Origin: Hypericum androsaemum
Taxonomy: Eukaryota; Streptophyta; Magnoliopsida; Malpighiales; Hypericaceae
DNA length: 64,000 bases
Assembly: GCA_963995505.1 (NCBI GenBank)
Contig: OZ023187.1
Location: 18,762,584-18,826,583, forward strand
Reading direction: 5' to 3'
Positions 46,646 to 55,855 of this stretch are shown here, piece by piece. The notes under the pieces were generated by a model, which was not told the origin of the DNA, searched no databases, and worked only from the letters and a program-made list of their open reading frames with translations. Within the stretch, counting starts at the first letter, position 1. Each line of letters starts with the position of its first letter. The translations under genes and the position numbers were made by a program.

Positions 46646-47787
46646 GGGACAATTACTAATAGCCCCCTAATGTTTGGTCTATTCGGTACTCACCCCCCTG
46701 TCTTTTGGAAATCGATTAAAAACTCCCCATAGTTTGACAAAAGTGTACTCTAGGGCCCATGAAGCCGGAATGAGAGTTTTTCTCTGGCGAGGTCCCACAT
46801 AAAATGACAAAAATACCCTCCCTTAGAAAAATTCTGCAGCAAAAATGGCCCTCGTCTCCTCCAACCCCTTCTCTCTCTGTCGTAGTTACTTAATTTGGGG
46901 ATTTTGTTTGTTTGTTTGTTTTTTAGTTGAGGACGAAATTCATATCGGGGCTACCGTACGGTCAGAGCTTGATATAAGGTTAGTGCAATTTCTTGGTTGG
47001 ACAGGGGGTCGGTACATCGTCTCCTGCCTTCTAGGCCTCCAGCTCCTCCCTGGCGGGCCCACTGCGAGCCGTCGTCGTGGACAATAACCCTAACCTTGGG
47101 GTCCTCGCCGGCGTTCTCATTGGAGATGTAGGGGATCTCGAGGGAGCCATCGACGCGAACGGATTCTTGTTCGTCGTGCCAGGGGAGGGAGACGGCGATG
47201 GAGCGGGTCAATCTGCGGGGTTGCTGGGCTTCGAGGAAGTGGAAGAGCGGCTCGGGGCGTCAGAGACGGCCAAACGCTTGGACTTGCTCGGGAAACAACC
47301 TCTGTTTGAAGATGATTATTGGGTTCGATCGTCGGGTGGCAAGAGCGGCTCGTTGATTACTGGGTTCGATAATTTTCTGGAGTGTTAAAGATGAAGTTTA
47401 TCAACAGAAATGGTCTCCAAGAAAGGTTCTTGTTTTTGACGAAAGCTTAACTTGAGCTTTCTTTGGAAAGGGTTGCAGCAGAAATGGTCTCCAAGAAGTT
47501 GTTTAATTAATTGGGTGTTGGTTGTGTTTAATTTGGTTGGAGGTTGAAGATGACGTTTCTTTTTTTAAGGGTAGAAATGTCATTCATAGTTTTGCTGCAA
47601 AAATTTTCTAAGGGAGGGTATTTTTGTCATTTCATGTGGGACCTCGCAGGAGAAAAACTTTGATTCCGGCTTCAGGAGCCCCAGAGTACACTTTTGCCAA
47701 ACTATGGAGAGTTTTTAATCGATTTCCGAAAGACATGGGGTGAGCACCGAATAGACCAAACACTATGGGGCTATTAGTAATTTTCCC
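46646..47787. mobile_element. Second Pack-MULE, nested, with an AHA1 gene fragment
   Basis: Exact 9-bp duplication aataaaaaa (46637-46645 and 47788-47796). The terminal repeats are about 200 bp; the left begins GGGACAATTACTAATAGCCC and the right reversed begins GGGAAAATTACTAATAGCCC. Unlike its neighbours, the 0.7-kb interior is not palindromic and is partly GC-rich and gene-like. Confidence 0.88.
47030..47215 (-). pseudogene. Captured fragment of an AHA1 (activator of Hsp90 ATPase) gene
   Basis: On the minus strand a single frame reads ...SIAVSLPWHDEQ...VDGSLEIPYISNENAGEDPK then VRVIVHDDGS. Plant AHA1 N-terminal domains have the pattern '(L)SWxGE...DGSVEIPYISDENADEDPEVRVxVxDEG', so about 45 residues correspond. 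The frame then leaves the family pattern. No start codon context, intron or rest of the domain follows. It lies inside the nested Pack-MULE, which explains its isolation. Confidence 0.65.
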
Positions 47788-47935
47788 AATAAAAAATCCC
47801 ACATATCCATATCTATAGCCAAAAGCCCAAAACCCATCATCAACATATCTGTCTTCCCGAATTAACACACTATCCAGTTTGGTGACTTAATTCTAGAGAA
47901 CGTTTGAAGGACGGAGTGACGACGAAATCAACAAG

Positions 47936-48150
47936 AGACGGACCTGCTTGTTGTTGTGCTCGTCGACGGCCAAGCGGGCGAGGGCGTCGGCCGCGAGGCT
48001 ATTGGCGGTTCCTCAACGGGGCTCGTGGACTCCTCTGAGCACGGTGGCAATATCTCCATCTTCACACAAACCTCACCCGTACTCCAATGTCGCCCGACCC
48101 AGCATTACAAGTAATATAGCGATAATCAACAACGAGGGCTTCACTTTCAT
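47936..48150 (-). pseudogene. Captured phytocystatin fragment with two in-frame stops
   Basis: Starts with ATG at 48150 and a signal-peptide-like MKVKPSLLIIAILLVMLGRA. One frame then gives VLRGVHEP, a stop, and NSLAADALARLAVDEHNNKQ. The last part contains the plant-cystatin helix signature LARFAVxEHN with Phe changed to Leu. Two TGA codons interrupt the frame, and the QVVAG inhibitory loop and C-terminal half are absent. The piece ends near a GT that could be the original exon boundary. It lies back to back with the ArfGAP fragment inside the Pack-MULE. Confidence 0.75.
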
Positions 48151-48207
48151 CTGAAAGAAGAGAGAGAGAGAGAGACTAATGGGTTTTCTTCCTTTTACCA
48201 CGATATC

Positions 48208-48529
48208 CAGATCCGCAAGATGGAGTCCGCCTACGGGATCCCCAAGCCACCGACATTGTCGCCAAATACAACTCCAACGCCGCCTCCGTTTACCGCGACC
48301 GCATCCAGGCCTTCGCCGAGGGCTGCCCCTGGCGGGTTCTAGGAAGCCGCCACATGGATCTTATTCGATTTAGCCCCCGATCGCGTCGGGCGGATGGGAC
48401 AGCTAGAACAATGACGACGCGTTCGGGAGCAACATGAGGAGGAACCATACAGTTGGGGACTTCCGGGGGAGCAGCGACGGCGGCGGCGGCCATCCGGTGA
48501 GGTCCAAGTCAAAAATATGACATACAGTA
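48208..48529 (+). pseudogene. Captured ArfGAP (AGD6/AGD7-type) fragment, frameshifted
   Basis: Two blocks match plant ArfGAPs of the AGD6/7 group. The first reads SAYGIPK, shifts frame, then TDIVAKYNSNAASVYRDRIQ and AFAEGCPWRV. The second reads GGWDS, a stop where Trp is expected, then NNDDAFGSNMRRNHTVGDF and RGSSDGGGGHPVRSKSK. The stretch between them is shorter than in intact proteins. The zinc-finger GAP catalytic part is missing, so it cannot be functional. Confidence 0.8.
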
Positions 48530-48673
48530 GGAATTGAGTTTGTTGAAAAATCTATTTTGTATCCATTTTATAAGTTTTCTCTCCATGAGTTGGGTTTCTG
48601 GGTTTAGGGTTGTGAAGGTTTAATGGAGGAAGGAGAAGAAGAAGAAGAAGAAGAAGAAAAAGGGGAGAGGATT
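48530..48673. other. Pack-MULE interior before the LTR element
   Basis: Includes a GAA microsatellite (about 48634-48660) directly before the LTR retrotransposon's target site ggatt. Confidence 0.7.
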
Positions 48674-50685
48674 TGTTGAAGTGCAAAAAATAACATGTTG
48701 GGAGATCGGAGTCGATTAGGGCGATCATTGAAGTACCTGGGCTTGAACATCAACTTGCTTTGGCTGGGTATGCTCAAATCAGCTTGGGTACCCTCAACCT
48801 TGATATCCTCAGCCTTGAATCACCATGACTAACTCCAACTAGAGAAAGGTGGGCTTGGGTGAGCACGGTCAAACATATAAACCAAGTCCAGCTAGGTAGA
48901 GACATGTGACCTTGATTAACTACGACTAGAGGAAGTCGAGTTAGGCCGGCTTCAGCCAGGCGAAGATGTGAAATGCTGACTTCGACTAAGGAAAGACGAT
49001 TTGGATATATTTTGGCTATGTAGGAGTACAGCCGACTTCGGTTAGGCAAAGATATGCTAAGTCGACCCCAACTAGAGGAAGCTAACTTTGAGCATTGTTG
49101 ACGGGAAAAATAATTTACAAGGTTGGGGCTTCGAGTATGGGAGTTAGGTGCGTGATTGACTTCACAAGTTCGAGAAGGTGAAGCCGAATGTAGCGTTTAT
49201 TCTTCTAGAGCGAGTGAGGTACCAACTCAATAGAGGTGAGCCCGACACTAGCTAAGATTAGCGCCAACTAAGTGGAGGGCCAACCCGGCGCCAACTAAAT
49301 GCGGCGCCAACCGAGGAGAGGCAAACCCGGCGCCAACTGAGCGAAGGCGAGTGTGGCGCCAACTGAGGGAAGGAGAGTGCGGCGCCGAGTGAAGGCGGTT
49401 AAAGGGGCTTCGGTTGTCTCTGGTAAAGTGGTCATAACTTTTGACTCGGACCTCGGATTAAGGTGATTCTTGAGCTTATGGAAAGATACTAGATAGGCCT
49501 ACAACTTTGTAGTTCATCACTTTTGCCGATTCATAGTGAAAGGAAGTCCAATACCGGCGCCAAGTGAACCCGGCGCCAAGTGGGTGAAAGGAAACCCGGC
49601 GCCAAGTGAAGGCGGTTAAAGGGGCTTCGGCTGTCTCTGGTAAAGTGGTCATAACTTTTGACTCGGACCTCGGATTAAGGTGATTCTTGAGCCTATGGAA
49701 AGATAATAGATAGGCCTACAACTTTTTAGTTCATCACTTGGGCCAATTCAGAGTGGATGGATGTCTAAAACCGGCGCTAAGTGTGGAAAGCTAACCTGGC
49801 GCCGAGTAGAGGAAGTAAATCCGGCGCCAGGTCATATCTTTTGACTCAAATCTCGGATTAACGCGATTCAAGTTGCTGTGTGAAGATAAGACATAGAGCT
49901 ACAACTTTGTAGTTTATGAATTCTTCAAATTCGAGGCAGAAGGATGTCAAAAAGGCACTTGAAGCAGATGCGGTGTCGGATGAGGCACTAAATGAGGCGC
50001 CGATTGAAGGCACCTAAATCCGGCGCCAATTGAAAGTACCGAATAGGGGCACCGATTGCCATTAGCTCAAGTAGAGAGCTAGTTTCCTCTCACTTCAGGT
50101 GAGACCAATCTCTTGAGGCTAAATGTAGCGCCCGGTGTACATGAAGAGACCGGGTTAGCACGGACTCTACATAGGTGGACAGAGATACGAAGAGACTAAG
50201 TTTAAGGCGGACTCTTGAAGTAATTGGAAGAGCTCTGGGATACTCGATACACCCTGGGTTCTTAAGAGACTAGGATAAACGCTGGCACGATAAATCCGAA
50301 TTAGATGGGGATAAGCGTTGGAAGTCCGTTTTCAGACGAAGATAAGCATTGAAAGAGATAGGCTTCGGGCCTTCGAGTTCAGTCGGGATAAGGGTAAGGC
50401 CTGGTTGAAGATAAGCGACGAGGACTCCGAGTCCGACTACAACACGGCTAGAGTGAAGCTGATGCGATCTTCATTTTCTATATAAGCATGACAAGGGGCG
50501 AGCAGAAGACATCACACACAAAACATACAAACTACTCTCAAGCTTCGGCTTTTTATCTTAGTTTAGGTTAGTAGTAGTCTCGGCTTCGGCCACCCTTGTT
50601 ACTTTCGGCGTTAGACCGACCTTGGGACGAGCACTCCGGGCCGTCACGAGATCGATCGACGTTCTCGTCACTTTTTATCCCAACA
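48674..50685 (+). repeat. Left LTR
   Basis: Begins TG and ends CA. It contains at least 14 copies of a GGCGCC-centred word (first cluster 49261-49387 with spacings near 15 and 26-27 bp) and two copies of a 135-bp module (about 49393-49530 and 49609-49740; core cataacttttgactcggacc), plus a weaker third copy near 49836. A minus-strand frame at 48774-49049 occurs in both LTRs and has no recognisable product. Confidence 0.95.
50478..50487 (+). promoter_or_regulatory. Putative LTR TATA box
   Basis: tctatataag near the 3' end of the LTR, about 200 bp before its end; the same site is present in the right LTR near 55378. A transcript beginning downstream would define R and a short U5. Confidence 0.55.
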
Positions 50686-50929
50686 TTGTTTTTGGCACGC
50701 TCGGTGGGACCTAGGAGGACGTCTGAGAAGGCGGTTTGACCCTACTCCAACCAAGATAACCAAGAGCAAGGAGATTGCACCACCCTCTTCTCAACACCTT
50801 GCTGGGAAGAATACTACCAAAACGGCTCCTCCCAAGGAACCGACTCTTCCTACTACTCAACCTAGTGCAGAGAGGAACATCACCAACACGGTTCCTTCTA
50901 GAGAGCCGGTTGAGATAGTCGTTGCCCCG

Positions 50930-53305
50930 ATGGAGACATATTCTGCCTTCGTCGCTCGAAGGCGCTGTGAGCGCTATGAAGAGTCTCGTAAGTATCGTGA
51001 GGAGTCTCAAAGGTATTTTGAGGAGTCCCGTAGGCGCTCTGAGGAGTACTGGAGGCACTCTGAGGAGTACTGGAGGCATTCTGAGGAAAACTGGAAGCGC
51101 TTAAAGGAGTCCCTTAGCTGTGTTAGGGAGGACTTTAATGCGGTCGTCGATCAAGTCCGGGACGAGGAACCTCACGAAATATCTCTAGGTAATACTCAGT
51201 GTCTTGCCAGTTACTTGACCCACACCTTAACCCCAGCAATACCAAATGAGTCATCTGGGATGATCGATCCTGAGACCGAGAAGCCAAGTCTTAATAGAAT
51301 GACACATATAGGGCTATCACCCTCCACTGAGCCTATGGCGGAAGAACTAAGGGTAGGGTCTTTGCCTTACCATGATACCCAGACCCGGGACTGTACGAGC
51401 TTACTCAGTCGACCTCCATCGGCTGGGGCCTCTAATTACCCAGGGTTGGAAGAGTCTCCTACAAGTGAGGAGACCTATATTCCGACCATGATGCCTCAGT
51501 TCTTAAGATTAAAGCAAGGGGAGCTAGATCTAAGTGTTCCTACTTTGACCTTGACCCCTCAGTTCATGATGTTGAGCGAGAGGAAGCTTAACGAGGGTGA
51601 TGTTAGTCCAAAGACGGAGAGTCCACCCCAATTTTTTGATGTTGAGATCTCAGACTCACACCGAGTATCGGGAGCGCAGCAGCCATCAATAGGTCCCCAC
51701 GTTAGTACTTCTATTGCCATGGTAGGTATACAACAAAGTCAAAAGAAGGAAGGCCTTAAACAATGGAAGGTCAACCCTAAGACCCGGGGGACAAGACTCG
51801 GGGGGCAAGGAAGGCCGCTTGATAGCAGCATCCTAAAGGCTCAGATGTCCTCTCATCCGAGGGGAGTTGATGTCCCTAAGCAAGAGGAGATTGACTCTAA
51901 GACCTGGGGGGCAAAACTTATGAGGTATGGAAGGCCGCCTGATAAAGGCCTCCTAAGGACTCAAAAGTTCTTTTGTTCAAGGGGAGTTGGTGATACGTGG
52001 AGGTTCCATCGTCCCCGAATCAAGGTGGACCTTCAGGACAAGCCCAACCTACGCTGGTACACCTTCAACCAACTTGGAGACAAGGGGGTCACCCCTGAGT
52101 CATCAACACAAGACGTCTTGACCAAGACTCAAAGACGTTGCCTTGAGAAAAAAGTCCAAAAACAGAAGCAAGTAATTAAAGACCTCGAAGAGAAACTTGT
52201 GGAACAAAGGGCCAAGCTAGAAGAACGAAAGATGCTCTTAGCTCGCTCAAAGGTAAAACACCATTCGGCCCTGACTCGAGGCCGACCCAAAGAGGTTGAA
52301 TCCTCTAAGGTGAAAGGAAAAGACCTCAAGCACATTAAAGAGGTTCGACCAGAGGCACCCACTGATCAACGTAAGAAGTTGATTTGCAAATGGATACCTA
52401 AGGCAAGAGGAGAGGTCCACCCAAAGGAAGATCGCCCCAAAAAGGACAAGGCTGACCAAGCCAACCGGAAGGAAAAGAAAGCCTCGGTCGACCTTGACAA
52501 CATGTACTTCAAGTTTGGGAACTTCCCAAGCATGGTGGCGATTAACGTTGCCCCATCTAGTTTTGGGTTGAAACCCAATCAAACGAGCCACCAAGAGAGA
52601 GACGTGATAGAGAGTGACACTATTGAGGTTGAGGTAGAAAGGAAGTCTTCACCTGTATCCTTGATGGAAGACTTCAACGATAGTATCCCTATCGCTAGGC
52701 CTACCTGGAGGACAAGTGAGAGCCTGAGGTCTTTGTATACCATGGCTCACGACTTTGCAAAGTGGATAGAGAGGGTCCTCATGGATGACAGGGCTATTGT
52801 AAATATCCTACCTCAGTCGCTCTGGAAGAAGCTAAGCAATGAGAAGAAGAAATTAACCCCCTTTAAGATGATAAGGGCCAGCTTGGCTGGTAAGGGTACT
52901 CGTCCCCTTAGAGTACTCAAGGCTGAAGTTAGTGTGGGCTCCGTTACTCGAGAGATTGTGTTCTTTATCATAAGCACAAAGACCTATAATTCTCCATCGG
53001 GGAGGGATTGGATCAACTCAAGACGAGTGACCCCATTCTCCCTCCATGTGTTCTTGATTCGGTGGAAGCCGGATGGAAGGGTAGAGATAGTGACAACAAA
53101 TGTCAATCCCTTCCTATCGACTACTAACTGTGTAGAGGCAGCCTTCTACGACTATTTTATAATGCCAAAAAGGGTGGCCCGAGGAATCATAGATGACTGG
53201 TTTGCCCGCTATGCAAGCTCAGTCGAGCAGGATACTCCTTCTATCCATCGATCGGTCAGTGCCACACCCGAAGGGCAGGCACTTTTCCTTACCTTTGAGG
53301 AGTAA
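50930..53305 (+). CDS. Intact 791-residue retroelement protein with degenerate retropepsin-like region
   Basis: Residues about 8-65 form a charged helix with repeated SEEYWRH and EESRR units. Residues 80-390 are low in recognisable motifs. A second coiled coil (RRCLEKKVQKQKQVIKDLEE, about 400-445) is followed by a Lys-rich region. Residues about 610-740 follow the Gypsy aspartic-protease layout (AIVNILPQSLWKKL ... LRVLKAEVSVG ... YNSPSGRDWI ... RWKPDGRVEIV). The active-site triplet that should be D-S/T-G reads D-D-R, so protease activity is not expected. There is no zinc knuckle and no reverse transcriptase. The frame is open throughout. An earlier start is not excluded. It may be a structural protein of a nonautonomous element. 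Confidence 0.8.
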   Translation: METYSAFVARRRCERYEESRKYREESQRYFEESRRRSEEYWRHSEEYWRHSEENWKRLKESLSCVREDFNAVVDQVRDEEPHEISLGNTQCLASYLTHTLTPAIPNESSGMIDPETEKPSLNRMTHIGLSPSTEPMAEELRVGSLPYHDTQTRDCTSLLSRPPSAGASNYPGLEESPTSEETYIPTMMPQFLRLKQGELDLSVPTLTLTPQFMMLSERKLNEGDVSPKTESPPQFFDVEISDSHRVSGAQQPSIGPHVSTSIAMVGIQQSQKKEGLKQWKVNPKTRGTRLGGQGRPLDSSILKAQMSSHPRGVDVPKQEEIDSKTWGAKLMRYGRPPDKGLLRTQKFFCSRGVGDTWRFHRPRIKVDLQDKPNLRWYTFNQLGDKGVTPESSTQDVLTKTQRRCLEKKVQKQKQVIKDLEEKLVEQRAKLEERKMLLARSKVKHHSALTRGRPKEVESSKVKGKDLKHIKEVRPEAPTDQRKKLICKWIPKARGEVHPKEDRPKKDKADQANRKEKKASVDLDNMYFKFGNFPSMVAINVAPSSFGLKPNQTSHQERDVIESDTIEVEVERKSSPVSLMEDFNDSIPIARPTWRTSESLRSLYTMAHDFAKWIERVLMDDRAIVNILPQSLWKKLSNEKKKLTPFKMIRASLAGKGTRPLRVLKAEVSVGSVTREIVFFIISTKTYNSPSGRDWINSRRVTPFSLHVFLIRWKPDGRVEIVTTNVNPFLSTTNCVEAAFYDYFIMPKRVARGIIDDWFARYASSVEQDTPSIHRSVSATPEGQALFLTFEE

Positions 53306-53319
53306 GGCCATATGAGAGG

Positions 53320-53351
53320 TGACAAGGTGGTTGGTGGTCTACACCTTGTCA
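53320..53351 (+). other. Hairpin after the retroelement ORF
   Basis: TGACAAGGTG (53320-53329) pairs perfectly with CACCTTGTCA (53342-53351) around a 12-nt loop. It starts 15 bp after the stop codon. Confidence 0.6.
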
Positions 53352-53520
53352 TTCTACGAGTCGGCCGGGTATGTCTTTCATGACAACGGCCTAGATCCCC
53401 CGGTGCTTCTCAAAATAGATAATTTTCACCCAAGTAAACAAGGTGAAGCCAAGCTGGAGATGAAAGACCTTTGAGTAAAGGTATTACAAGCTCATCAAAG
53501 GTCAAAGAGGTTAAAAGGCT

Positions 53521-53565
53521 ACATGTCAACACTTCTCGCCTGACCGTACCGAAGTGTTAACATGT
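53521..53565 (+). other. Hairpin directly upstream of the polypurine tract
   Basis: acatgtcaacacttc (53521-53535) pairs with gaagtgttaacatgt (53551-53565) at 14 of 15 positions around a 15-nt loop. The G-run of the polypurine tract begins at the base of the stem. Confidence 0.7.
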
Positions 53566-53574
53566 GGGGGGCAT
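53565..53574 (+). promoter_or_regulatory. Polypurine tract of the LTR retrotransposon
   Basis: tggggggcat immediately precedes the right LTR; this is the expected primer site for plus-strand synthesis. Confidence 0.75.
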
Positions 53575-55586
53575 TGTTGAAGTGCAAAAAATAACATGTT
53601 GGGAGATCGGAGTCGATTAGGGCGATCATTGAAGTACCTGGGCTTGAACATCAACTTGCTTTGGCTGGGTATGCTCAAATCAGCTTGGGTACCCTCAACC
53701 TTGATATCCTCAGCCTTGAATCACCATGACTAACTCCAACTAGAGAAAGGTGGGCTTGGGTGAGCACGGTCAAACATATAAACCAAGTCCAGCTAGGTAG
53801 AGACATGTGACCTTGATTAACTACGACTAGAGGAAGTCGAGTTAGGCCGGCTTCAGCCAGGCGAAGATGTGAAATGCTGACTTCGACTAAGGAAAGACGA
53901 TTTGGATATATTTTGGCTATGTAGGAGTACAGCCGACTTCGGTTAGGCAAAGATATGCTAAGTCGACCCCAACTAGAGGAAGCTAACTTTGAGCATTGTT
54001 GACGGGAAAAATAATTTACAAGGTTGGGGCTTCGAGTATGGGAGTTAGGTGCGTGATTGACTTCACAAGTTCGAGAAGGTGAAGCCGAATGTAGCGTTTA
54101 TTCTTCTAGAGCGAGTGAGGTACCAACTCAATAGAGGTGAGCCCGACACTAGCTAAGATTAGCGCCAACTAAGTGGAGGGCCAACCCGGCGCCAACTAAA
54201 TGCGGCGCCAACCGAGGAGAGGCAAACCCGGCGCCAACTGAGCGAAGGCGAGTGTGGCGCCAACTGAGGGAAGGAGAGTGCGGCGCCGAGTGAAGGCGGT
54301 TAAAGGGGCTTCGGTTGTCTCTGGTAAAGTGGTCATAACTTTTGACTCGGACCTCGGATTAAGGTGATTCTTGAGCTTATGGAAAGATACTAGATAGGCC
54401 TACAACTTTGTAGTTCATCACTTTTGCCGATTCATAGTGAAAGGAAGTCCAATACCGGCGCCAAGTGAACCCGGCGCCAAGTGGGTGAAAGGAAACCCGG
54501 CGCCAAGTGAAGGCGGTTAAAGGGGCTTCGGCTGTCTCTGGTAAAGTGGTCATAACTTTTGACTCGGACCTCGGATTAAGGTGATTCTTGAGCCTATGGA
54601 AAGATAATAGATAGGCCTACAACTTTTTAGTTCATCACTTGGGCCAATTCAGAGTGGATGGATGTCTAAAACCGGCGCTAAGTGTGGAAAGCTAACCTGG
54701 CGCCGAGTAGAGGAAGTAAATCCGGCGCCAGGTCATATCTTTTGACTCAAATCTCGGATTAACGCGATTCAAGTTGCTGTGTGAAGATACGACATAGAGC
54801 TACAACTTTGTAGTTTATGAATTCTTCAAATTCGAGGCAGAAGGATGTCAAAAAGGCACTTGAAGCAGATGCGGTGTCGGATGAGGCACTAAATGAGGCG
54901 CCGATTGAAGGCACCTAAATCCGGCGCCAATTGAAAGTACCGAATAGGGGCACCGATTGCCATTAGCTCAAGTAGAGAGCTAGTTTCCTCTCACTTCAGG
55001 TGAGACCAATCTCTTGAGGCTAAATGTAGCGCCCGGTGTACATGAAGAGACCGGGTTAGCACGGACTCTACATAGGTGGACAGAGATACGAAGAGACTAA
55101 GTTTAAGGCGGACTCTTGAAGTAATTGGAAGAGCTCTGGGATACTCGATACACCCTGGGTTCTTAAGAGACTAGGATAAACGCTGGCACGATAAATCCGA
55201 ATTAGATGGGGATAAGCGTTGGAAGTCCGTTTTCAGACGAAGATAAGCATTGAAAGAGATAGGCTTCGGGCCTTCGAGTTCAGTCGGGATAAGGGTAAGG
55301 CCTGGTTGAAGATAAGCGACGAGGACTCCGAGTCCGACTACAACACGGCTAGAGTGAAGCTGATGCGATCTTCATTTTCTATATAAGCATGACAAGGGGC
55401 GAGCAGAAGACATCACACACAAAACATACAAACTACTCTCAAGCTTCGGCTTTTTATCTTAGTTTAGGTTAGTAGTAGTCTCGGCTTCGGCCACCCTTGT
55501 TACTTTCGGCGTTAGACCGACCTTGGGACGAGCACTCCGGGCCGTCACGAGATCGATCGACGTTCTCGTCACTTTTTATCCCAACA
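53575..55586 (+). repeat. Right LTR
   Basis: Same length and sequence as the left LTR apart from the single difference noted for the whole element; same GGCGCC words and internal 135-bp modules. Confidence 0.95.
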
Positions 55587-55855
55587 GGATTTTTTCAAAA
55601 ATTATAAAACTAATGGATTGAAATAGATATTTTATTTCGTGCCAACTCATCATACCAACCGCCCAAAAATTTCCAACGTGGCGTGCCAACTCAGCAACGA
55701 AACGACGTCGTTTCTAGGTTCGGAGCTAATTTTTGGCTCTCTAACGCAAAAAAAGTGAAACTACAACAACCAAAAAAATTATTTCTAAACCTCAGGATCA
55801 TATCACAAAATTCATGTAAACCACATGATTCAAATGGTACTATCCCTAATATTTT

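Larger units (their letters stand above)
48674..55586 (+). mobile_element. Complete nonautonomous Ty3/Gypsy-related LTR retrotransposon, recent insertion
   Basis: 6,913 bp, flanked by a perfect 5-bp duplication ggatt (48669-48673 and 55587-55591). Two 2,012-bp LTRs start TGTTGAAG and end CCCAACA. By eye I found one difference between them (near 49890 versus 54790, aagataag against aagatacg). The internal part is 2.9 kb and carries one ORF without reverse transcriptase, RNase H or integrase. A G-rich polypurine tract precedes the right LTR. The element lies inside the Pack-MULE. Confidence 0.95.
45039..55846. mobile_element. Pack-MULE carrying two host-gene fragments, split by three later insertions
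   Basis: The ends are flanked by taatgtttt (45030-45038) and taatatttt (55847-55855), a 9-bp duplication with one mismatch. The terminal inverted repeats are about 240 bp (45039-45278 and 55612-55846) at roughly 75-80% identity by eye. They start GGGATA and share 'attttgtgatatgat', 'tagctccgaa' and 'tagaaacgrcgtcgtt'. Removing the three nested elements with their duplicated sites leaves about 1.5 kb. That remainder contains a cystatin fragment (minus) and an ArfGAP fragment (plus), and no transposase. Confidence 0.8.

Noticed and set aside
48774..49049. 91-codon minus-strand ORF, repeated at 53675-53950
   Set aside because: It lies inside the two LTRs, so the repetition reflects the LTR and not two genes.
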